A stretch of 64,000 bases of DNA, taken from NCBI RefSeq assembly GCF_016097555.1, contig NC_054712.1, positions 46,506,323 through 46,570,322 of the forward strand, read 5' to 3'. The position numbers and the translations under genes are program-made. Shown here one piece after another: positions 56,382-64,000 of the stretch. Numbering within the stretch: the stretch's first letter is position 1; each line of letters opens with the position of its first letter. Origin of the DNA: Gigantopelta aegis. Its lineage: Eukaryota > Mollusca > Gastropoda > Neomphalida > Peltospiridae. Below the pieces are notes generated by a model that worked only from the letters and a program-made list of their open reading frames with translations, did not search any database and had not been told where the DNA came from.

Positions 56382-57501
56382 TTAACTTTGATGAATGGTT
56401 TTACAAAGAGCGCTCATACAATACTAAGAAACATCCCAGCAAACATCAACAAGAGACTAACAAGCATCTCATCTAGTGAAGAAATATTTAAGGAAGCCAT
56501 AGCCCCCTACCAAAAAGCAATCACAGAAAGTGGATACGATTACAAACTTACATACAACCCGCAACCAAATCAACCTTCAAGACGAAAGAACCGAAAAAGA
56601 AACATCACATGGTACAATCCTCCATGGGACTCTAACGTCAAAAGCAGCATCGGAAAAAAGTTTTTAAACACAATCGACAAATGCTTCACCAAGAACCACC
56701 CATTACACAAGATCTTTAACAGGCATACACTCAAACTTAGCTACTCATGCATGCCAAATATAAAAAACACCATCTCATCCCACAACAAGAAAATACTCTC
56801 TGATGCAACAACGACGCCAGCACAGCAACCAAAAAAAGAGTGCAACTGTAGAAAGGCACCCGAATGCCCACTCGACAAAAAATGCCTCCAATACAACGTG
56901 GTGTACCAAGCAACAGTGACAAACAAAATCAAACACAGAATCATACGTAGGGCTAGCAACCAATTTCAAAGAACGATACAGAAACCACACGGCATCCTTC
57001 CAACATGAAAACAAAAGAAATGAAACAGAGCTGTCAAAACACATATGGAACCTGAAGGACAATAACAAATCCTTCCGCATAAAGTGGAAGGTACTCAAAA
57101 AAATGCCAACCCTACAGTAACATAAATAAGAAATGTGACCTATGCCTTTACGAAAAGTTTATCATAATATGTCAGAAACACCTGTGCAGCCTGAACAAAC
57201 GCAATGAATTAGCAAGTCCATGCCACCACCGAAATAAATTCGTTCTCAAAAACATCAGTAACACCGATGCCACCTAACTGTACCAAGCGCTAGTATAAGA
57301 CCTGAATTCTCAAAACTTTCTTGGTGACGCGATATAGTTGTCGAGAATTACGTCATACATCAACTAATGTTGTGACGTCATCAGTTGCAAACGTTTTTAA
57401 CAGTATTCGTTAATATTGCCTGAAGAGTGTGGTCATTATTTGACCATACGAAACAGAGCTGTAGCAATAAAACGATGAAGAACTACTGAAGTCTGGAATT
57501 A

Positions 57502-57505
<4 letters not shown>
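56338..57505 (+). mobile_element. Penelope-like element 3' part (GIY-YIG endonuclease region and ribozyme)
   Basis: From about 56392 the plus-strand frame reads through INKRLTSISSSEEIFKEAIA and RKNRKRNITWYNPPWD to a Cys-rich CNCRKAPECPLDKKC and NVVYQATV, the pattern before the GIY-YIG nuclease in endonuclease-bearing Penelope-like elements. After a frameshift near 56940 the nuclease part continues as YVGLATNFKERYRNH and HIWNLKDNN, with further breaks to about 57270. A hammerhead ribozyme at 57414-57469 fits Penelope elements, which are known to carry them. TA tracts border both sides. The RT domain is missing, so it is a 5'-truncated, dead copy. Confidence 0.8.
57414..57469 (+). ncRNA. Hammerhead ribozyme, type I, predicted intact
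   Basis: Stem I: TATTGC (57414-57419) pairs with GCAATA (57464-57469). Core CTGAAGA (57420-57426). Stem II: GTGTGGTCA (57427-57435) pairs with TGACCATAC (57441-57449) with one G-U and a TTATT loop. Core GAAA (57450-57453). Stem III: CAG/CTG (57454-57456, 57459-57461) with a 2-nt loop. Cleavage triplet GTA with the cut predicted after 57463. The very short stem III is typical of Penelope hammerheads, which may act as dimers. Confidence 0.85.
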
Positions 57506-57506
<1 letters not shown>

Positions 57507-57548
<42 letters not shown>

Positions 57549-57628
57549 AGCTATATAATCGCGTCAATTTGTTAATACATGTATATAGCTTATAGCATGT
57601 ACATGTGTATAGCTTATATATATATATA

Positions 57629-57707
<79 letters not shown>

Positions 57708-57720
57708 GTGTGTGTGTGCG
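57507..57720. repeat. (TA)n and (GT)n microsatellites with duplicated flank
   Basis: TA tracts at 57507-57546 and 57617-57674, and GT at 57676-57720. Between them, 57553-57597 repeats the sequence just left of the Penelope element (56289-56332), including 20 identical bases (57572-57591 and 56304-56323). Confidence 0.9.
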
Positions 57721-57734
57721 AGATAATTGTCACT

Positions 57735-57869
57735 TATAGTCTTAGAGAAAACCCGCTAATTTTTTTCATTAGTAGCAAGGGATCTTGTATATGCTCGTTC
57801 CCACAGACAGTATGGCACATACCACAACCTTTGATGTACCAATCGTGGTGCACTGGCTAGAACGAACAA
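57735..57869 (-). repeat. SINE fragment (core)
   Basis: The minus strand reads 'gttctagccagtgcaccacg' to 'gcgggttttctc'. Head and tail are absent. Confidence 0.7.
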
Positions 57870-58372
57870 TGGCTAAAGTTAAAAACCCGTGAAACATGCT
57901 AAGACTTCAGATAGCTTTTCCATGAATTTATTACGAAGTCACGTTTTCAAAACAGTCATTTCACACACAAAAACAAACGTGAAACGAATTTAGTTCGGTA
58001 TCTTAGCCAAACAAAATGAGGCTTGTGAGATAAGCTAATGCTCGAGTTACTTCAATGTAGTCTCTCAAATTCAAATTTAATTCATACCTGACGATTCGAC
58101 AAACCCGGGTAACTGAATACTAGTAAAGGTGTCGGGTGCGAGATAACCTCGTCTATATTTACTCTGTGATCAGACACTTTGTGAATGAGTCTGTGATGCG
58201 TGCTAAATATTACCAGAGGCAGATTTAGGGGAGGTCCAAAGGGGCGACGCACCCTTCTATATGTAAAAAAGCAATTAATTTAACTGACCAATTTTTATAA
58301 TTAATATATTGAATAATGTATACTAATGCTTTTGCCGAGTTTGCCTTGATTTTGAATGTACTTCTTTATTTA
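57870..58372. other. No recognised gene
   Basis: Unassigned sequence. A single left-terminus-like 'cagaggcagatttagggg' at 58214 resembles the terminus of the next element. Confidence 0.35.
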
Positions 58373-58576
58373 CAGAGGCGGATCTAGGGGGGGACAGGGG
58401 CCCGGAACCCCCTACATTTTGCAACAGTTATAATTTTATTATATATTTATTTTTATTTTTTTTGACGATCCCCTCCAAACCTCCCCCAAAGTGCTATTGG
58501 CATTCCGCCTCATGTCATTGCCCCCCCCCCCCCCCCCCCCCCCGCAAAACAAAAGGATTTTCTGGATCCGCCACTG
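58373..58576. mobile_element. Small MITE with CAGAGGCGGATC termini
   Basis: The left end CAGAGGCGGATCTAGG and the right end CTGGATCCGCCACTG are imperfect inverted repeats around 204 bp of non-coding sequence with a C run (58521-58543). The terminus type is common in hAT-like MITEs. No clear 8-bp target duplication was seen, so the class is uncertain. Confidence 0.6.
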
Positions 58577-59100
58577 ATGTAATATGTGTTGCTTTACAGT
58601 TTAAATCTGTTACTGTTTGTAATATAACAGTACGTGTATTTATATTCCAATCTAAAAACAAAAAGAACGAGTTATATTTGTAAACGAGGCCTATCGTCTG
58701 CTTAATTTTCAATTTTGTCAGTAGTAGATGATTGATTCATTTGCAAAGACCACTTTAGATTATCAAATTAATGTGTCAAGTTTAAGAACTTTCAATTTAA
58801 AGCTATATGAGACATATTTTGAGATTTGTAAAATATTTGTTTTTATTATAATATAAATTCCAAAATATTTTTGCATTATTTGTGAACACTACCCCAGAAA
58901 ATAATAACACCAAGTTTCAGAACTATTTGATAAAAACTCTAGGAGCAGATAAACTTTTAAATTTTAAATTTCTAAATTTCCCAAATGATAAATTTCTATT
59001 TATTCAATTTCAAAATATCTCACTATTAGTGTGTAAGGGTGCCCAGAGGATCATAGTACCACTTTTGAGAATAATTCAATCAAAGCTCTAGGAGAAGATC
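58577..59100. other. No recognised gene
   Basis: AT-rich sequence with only short frames. Confidence 0.35.
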
Positions 59101-59114
59101 GATTTTAAACGAAC

Positions 59115-59372
59115 GGTGGACGGACGGGTCGATCCCTGTCTGTGGGCCCATTGGGCTATTTCTCGTCCAAGCCAGTGCACCACGACTGTGGTATGTGCTA
59201 TTTCGTCTGTGCATATAAAACTAAAAGATATCTTACTACTAATGAAAAAACATGTAGCGGGTTTCCTCTCTATGACTATGTGTCAAAATTACCAGATATT
59301 TGACGTCCAGTAGCCGATGATTAATAAATCCATGTGCTCTAGTGGCGCCTTTAAACAAAACAAAACAAACTT
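59115..59372 (+). repeat. SINE (H1 + core + T2), internally deleted
   Basis: The box-B-like 'gggtcgatccc', the core with part of 'gtatgtgcta', and the tail 'ctttaaacaaaacaaaacaa'. Confidence 0.75.
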
Positions 59373-59654
59373 GTTTGTCGGCTTCATCGCACTTTATTAC
59401 AATAATGTTACTCCCCCACCCACCCCTCAATAAAACTATAGATCGCCCATGATCATCTGTAAAACGTTCACCTCTACTGATTGTTGACGCGTTATTGTCA
59501 GATGTGGAGTCCCTGGTCAAAGTTTAACAAGATTGTCACCAACTCAGAATAGTTACTGTTTTGCGAGGAAGATAGGAGTGCTATAAATACTGTTGCAGAT
59601 TTGACACGCGGATTGTCGGGTGGATGGTCCAAGCCCCCACTTCCACTAACCCCG

Positions 59655-59713
59655 TGATAGTGGTGGTGGTGGTGGTGGTAATGGTGTGCGTGCGTGTATA
59701 CGTGCGTGCGTGC

Positions 59714-59753
<40 letters not shown>
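59655..59753. repeat. (GGT)n, (GTGC)n and (GT)n tracts
   Basis: A short GGT run, GTGC repeats and about 20 GT units. Flanked by two near-identical copies of 'ccaagcccccacttccac' (59628 and 59768). Confidence 0.9.
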
Positions 59754-59754
<1 letters not shown>

Positions 59755-60239
59755 GTGGAAGTGTTCCAAGCCCCCACTTCCACCCAGTTATGGGTTTGTT
59801 CATGCCAAATATTCTAAAAGTTCACGAGTAGTTTAATATTAAAGTTTGCCATCTATCTCAATTTGTAAGAATCATTTTTAAAATAATCTCTTAATTTTTT
59901 TTTTTAAACGTGTTGCAGGAAATTGCAATGTACTATATCCCTTGAGTGTTACATTAGAATGTTTTCTATGTCTGACAAATATTTTCTTCATCATGTCATG
60001 TAATATGACCAATGAAGTCATTCTTCATCATGTCATGTAACTTGACCAATGAAGTAATGAAGTGGTTTGGTTGCCCTGTTTTAGGATCAGGAGAAATCTT
60101 TGTAGGGGTAAAACTCAGCACGTTCTACCTCAACCCTCTTGTAATGAAACCTGCACGATCCACTGGATACGTATAGCCTACAGTTAGGCCCATTTAGTCA
60201 TCTTTAATGTTTTCATTTAAAAAATAGACTATAAAAATA

Positions 60240-60835
60240 TATTACTGAATGAATGAATAGGTTTTGGATGGATGGGTGAGTGAATTAATTAACTGACTGA
60301 TTGGATTGATTGATCGACTGATTATTGATTCATTGACTTCTCCATGCTATAATGATTACCGGCTTGATTGATTGATTGGTCGATTGATTTATTTGTTTGA
60401 TGATTAATTGATTGATTATGTTAATAAAGATTGATTTATTGATTCATTGACTTGTTGGTTGGGTGATTGCATGATCGATTGACTGATTCAATTGATTTGT
60501 TGGTTTGTTTGTTTATTGATTGATGGTTGGTTGTTTTGGTGGTTGGTGGATTGGTTGGTTGGATGGATGGATGAAAGGTTGGTTGTTTGATTGGATGGAT
60601 TATCGATTGCTTGAATGATTGTTGGCTTCAACTGATTGATGGATCTATCGATTGGTTTGCTTGGTTCATTGGTTAGTTGGGTTGGATGGTTTGTTTGATG
60701 GATGGTTGGATGATCGATTGATTTAGTTGATTGATTCGATTGATTTATTGGTTGCCTGATGGCTTGATTAATTGATTGATTGATTCAATATATTTATTGG
60801 TTGATTTATTTATTTATTTATTTATTGGTTTGTTG
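60240..60835. repeat. Degenerate tetranucleotide tract (TTGA)n
   Basis: Nearly 600 bp of GATT/TTGA/TTGG-type units with no coding potential. A shorter tract of the same kind is at 62390-62450. Confidence 0.9.
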
Positions 60836-61029
60836 GATGACTGACTGCTGGCTAGCTTTTAATTGGAAATGGTAGGCTTGGAGATGGCAAGTACATAGGG
60901 AAAACGTAGTGTAAAGATGTCAGTACGGTAGATTAATTATTAGATCTGTTCTTCCCCTGTAATGCAAATGATCTCGGGCTTTAAGGTAGAAGATACCTGT
61001 TCTTTGTATTCTGACATGCATTGTCAAAG

Positions 61030-62310
61030 TACATGTATATTTAATATTATAAAGGTATAAAGTCCTGTGTTAATTTCAAGTATTAAAACACCCCTTTTTA
61101 ACTGTGAAACTGGTGTTAGACAAGGAGAAAATTTATCACCGATACTTTTTTCTCTGTATTTAAATTACAAAGAACAATATTTGTTTGAGAAAAAAAAAAC
61201 CTCTGCTGCAATAGAGATACCAGATGATGAAATGTTAACATTAATTAAAAATGTAATTGTCCTCCTTTATGCTGATGACACCTTACTAATTGCAGATAAT
61301 GTTGATTTACAGAAAAACTTAGATTATTTTTATTGAAGTATTGTAAACTACTATGGAAACTGAAACTGAATGTTGACAAAACAACAATTGTTATGTTTGG
61401 TTCTAAAAGATGTAATGTAAACTTTAAAATAAAGAAGAATAATGTGGAGATAGTCGATCAGTATAAATATTTAGGTATTGTATTTAAAACAGCAGGACAT
61501 TTTCTTACTGCTAAACCAGCCATAATGAATCAGGCAAAAAAGCAACATATTTACTTAAGGTTAGAATAAGAAATTTGAATTTAACTTTGGATTCCCAAAG
61601 TTGTTTATTTTTGATCAAACAATACTCCTTATTTTTACTTATGGTTCAGAAATATGGGGTTTTAGCAAAATAGGTTTGATAGAAAAGGTCAAGACGGATT
61701 TTCTCAAATATATATTGAATATTAAAAGAAGTACATGTTATATGGAGACCGTGGTAAACAGCCTATTTCAGGTATAATAAGACAGCGAATTATAATGTAT
61801 TGGGCTAAACTTGTACCTTGTAAACAACATAACATTTCAGTAATTATGTATAATTTACTTTTATCTGACTCCAAAAACCATGATTATGAATGGTTAAATA
61901 TATTAAAACCGCTTTAGAGGACTTGGGACTTAACTACTTATGGTTATCTCAATCTGTTCCTAATATAAACTGGCTTAAATTGATTATCAAACAAATAATA
62001 TCTGATCAATTTGTTCAAAACTGGTACGCTTTAGTACAAAATTCCCCTAAATCTATTTTTTATTGTATTATTAAATATAATATTAATTTAGAACATTACC
62101 TACATTTCTTACCCAAGCGACTATCAATACCTATTAGAAAATTGAGATTAGGTAACCATCAACTCCCTGTTGAAAAGGACAGGTGGGGAAATAGACCACG
62201 AGAAGAAAGTAAATATACCCTTTGTAACCAAAATTAATTAGGTGACGAATATCATTATCATTTTATCAGTCCATGTTTTATCGATACTGGTAAGAAATAT
62301 ATTAAGTCAA
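61030..62310 (+). mobile_element. LINE (non-LTR retrotransposon) reverse transcriptase remnant
   Basis: Frames shift repeatedly but keep order: GVRQGENLSPILFSLYLN, then the catalytic LLYADDTLLIAD, KLKLNVDKTTIVMFG, YKYLGIVFKTAGHF, then a C-terminal part with RLGNHQLPVEKDRWGN and YTLCNQN..GDEYHYHFISPC, a zinc-knuckle-like end. Only the RT C-terminal half onward is present. Stops and at least three frameshifts make it inactive. Confidence 0.85.
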
Positions 62311-62490
62311 AAACAATTTCAGGCCAAATATTCTAAAAGTTCACGACATCATGTCGTGTAATATGACCAATGGAGTAAGAAAGTGTTTCTTTGTTTGTTT
62401 GACTGATTGCATGCTTTATTGATTGGGGGATCGATTGATTGCTAATCGTGGGTGAATGAACGACGTTTAACGACATTCCAGTTGTGAAGT

Positions 62491-63095
62491 GTATTGCTTG
62501 TATCGTCTGCTAGATGCTAAAGGTACATGAAACGTATTGCTTGTATCGTCTGCTAGGTGTCAAAGGTACATGAAAACGTATTGCTTGTATCGTCTGCTAG
62601 ATGCTAAAGGTACATGAACACGTATTGCTTGTATCGTCTGCTAGGTGTCAAAGGTACCTGAAAACGTATTGCTTGTATCGTCTGCTAGATGCTAAAGGTA
62701 CATGAAAACGTATTGCTTGTATCGTCTGCTAGGTGTCAAAGATACCTGAAAACGTATTGCTTGTATCGTCTGCTAGATGCTAAAGGTACATGAAAACGTA
62801 TTGCTTGTATCGTTTGCTAGATGCTAAAGGTGCATGAAAACGTATTGCTTGTATCGTCTGCTAGATGCTAAAGGTACATGAAAACGTATTGCTTGTATCG
62901 TCTGCTAGGTGTCAAAGGTACATGAAAACGTATTGCTTGTATCGTCTGCTAGGTGTCAAAGGTATCTGAAAACGTATTGCTTGTATCGTCTGCTAGATGT
63001 CAAAGGTACGTGAAAACTTATTGCTTGTATCGTCTGCTAGGTGTCAAAGGTACCTGAAAACGTATTGCTTGATTTGTCTGCTAGATGTCAAAGGT
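62491..63095. repeat. Minisatellite, 43-44 bp unit, about 14 copies
   Basis: The unit is 'gtattgcttgtatcgtctgc' + 'taga/ggtg.c.aaaggtac' + 'atgaaaac'. Two variants ('agatgctaaagg' and 'aggtgtcaaagg') alternate strictly in the first six units, forming an 88-bp higher-order repeat. Confidence 0.95.
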
Positions 63096-63179
63096 ATATG
63101 GAACCGAAAAATTAAAATGAATACCTGTGGTTTGGCGACATATTTTAGTTAACAAAGCTTTAACAAAACAGTGGTACTT

Positions 63180-63505
63180 ATCACAGCCTAGTGGATATCG
63201 CAATGTCTCATCTGAGGATACGTAACAGCTTAGATCATCACATAGTCACATCTAAGAATATTTCACACCTTAGAACATCACACTGTCAAATCTGAAAATA
63301 TTTCGCAGCTTAGTTTAACTTACATAGTAACATCTGAGAATATTTCAGCGTAAAACATTACATTTTCAAATCTGAGAATATTTAACAGCTTTCTCTAAAA
63401 CGCATTGTAACATCCAAGAATATTCTAACGTAGAACATCACATTATCACACGATGAGAACATTCTCAGCTTTATGTATATCGTATTGTGAAATGTGAGAA
63501 TAGTT
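63180..63505. repeat. Degenerate tandem repeat, unit about 50 bp
   Basis: About six diverged copies of 'catctgagaatatttc.cag' + 'cttagaacatcacattgtca'. Confidence 0.8.
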
Positions 63506-64000
63506 CAGTAACATGAACCATCAGTCACAGTTTCTCGTCACATCAAGACAAGATCTTACTCCCATTCCACCGTGATCGTTAATAATAGATCTGACATTAT
63601 TCGGCTCCATGTGTGCCTAGTTTCCGTACACTCTGTAACACGTGTCCACATTACCTCCATGTTTTATACTGAATAGAGTACAGTGAACTCACATTTGTTT
63701 GTGGTGTTCTAATGTTTTTGTAATTCATGTGGACTAGTGTTGTCAACGACTTTAAGAACTCAATGATTTTAAGAACACAACGAAAATATAATGCATGTGT
63801 ACATATATGAATTTATGATACTAAATTTGTATGTTAGCAAAACCATGAAAATTGAAGCCCACAAAAATTTAAATTAAATTATTTCGTAGTTCATGAATCT
63901 AACAGATAGTTTCGTTAAAACAGATTGTACATCTCTGTGGGCAAGTTAATTTTCAAATAGGCCTACGCTTTGTTCTTAAATAAACTTTTATGGTATTCAT
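63506..64000. other. No recognised feature
   Basis: No repeat, gene or RNA motif was recognised up to the window edge. Confidence 0.35.

Overview
The window looks like a piece of an AT-rich marine mollusc (lophotrochozoan) nuclear genome. The reasons are a spliced animal-type carboxylesterase gene, many tRNA-headed SINEs with molluscan-type bodies, microsatellites, MITEs, LINE and Penelope-like remnants, and no bacterial operon structure. The species assignment is inference; no database was searched.

Two features dominate. (1) A diverged tandem pair of very large, minus-strand genes (coding exons 1889-7628 and 31585-37302). Each encodes an N-terminal helical and hydrophobic, pore-forming-like region, then a block of seven RTX (haemolysin-type calcium-binding) nonapeptides, then a long beta-rich tail. 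RTX repeats are typical of bacterial secreted proteins, but each copy here has a TATA box, a non-coding first exon, a canonical splice donor and acceptor, and one huge intron-free coding exon. This fits an old bacteria-to-animal gene transfer that acquired a eukaryotic promoter. Both copies are broken by different, non-shared lesions (three in copy 1, five in copy 2), so as assembled both are pseudogenes unless the indels are sequence errors. The duplication includes at least 1 kb of 3' flank and the promoter, and orphan copies of the promoter-upstream block lie at about 13.2 and 16.9 kb. (2) A five-exon, apparently intact secreted carboxylesterase (plus strand, 47371-56151, 537 residues) with the triad Ser210/Glu336/His439. 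Its third intron holds a minisatellite built from the end of exon 3 plus its own splice donor.

The rest is a dense repeat landscape. SINEs are modular. Head H1 is a tRNA-like 'tagcccagtggt ... ggatcgatccc' unit, H2 is 'ggcctcggtggcgtcgtgg ... ggatccc', and H3 is 'tagctcagtgagtagagcgc'. A shared core ('ccagtgcaccacgactggta ... cataaaagatcccttgctgc' type) joins tail T1 ('gcgtcgttaaataaaacatt' plus TTTC repeats) or T2 ('gtgtcgttaaacaaaacaaa'). H2 also heads an unrelated body (called SINE-D). SINE-F is a separate tRNA-like family near 21-22 kb. Two TTAA-target MITE families occur at 12.4, 41.1, 42.5, 42.9 and 50.4 kb. A PIF/Harbinger-like element with a MADF-domain ORF (43695-46138) splits a SINE and carries a nested SINE. 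A Penelope-like element remnant at 56.4-57.5 kb carries a complete hammerhead ribozyme fold. Tc1-type, YIDD-type RT and LINE fragments, and many satellites and microsatellites, fill the remainder.

Region by region: 1-1.9 kb 3' flank; 1.9-10.3 kb RTX copy 1 with intron and promoter; 10.3-17.2 kb repeats and orphan promoter blocks; 17.2-29.7 kb SINE-rich repeat field with Tc1 and RT remnants; 29.7-31.6 kb duplicated 3' flank; 31.6-41.8 kb RTX copy 2; 41.8-47.3 kb MITEs, Harbinger element and SINEs; 47.4-56.3 kb carboxylesterase; 56.3-64 kb Penelope, LINE and satellite sequence.
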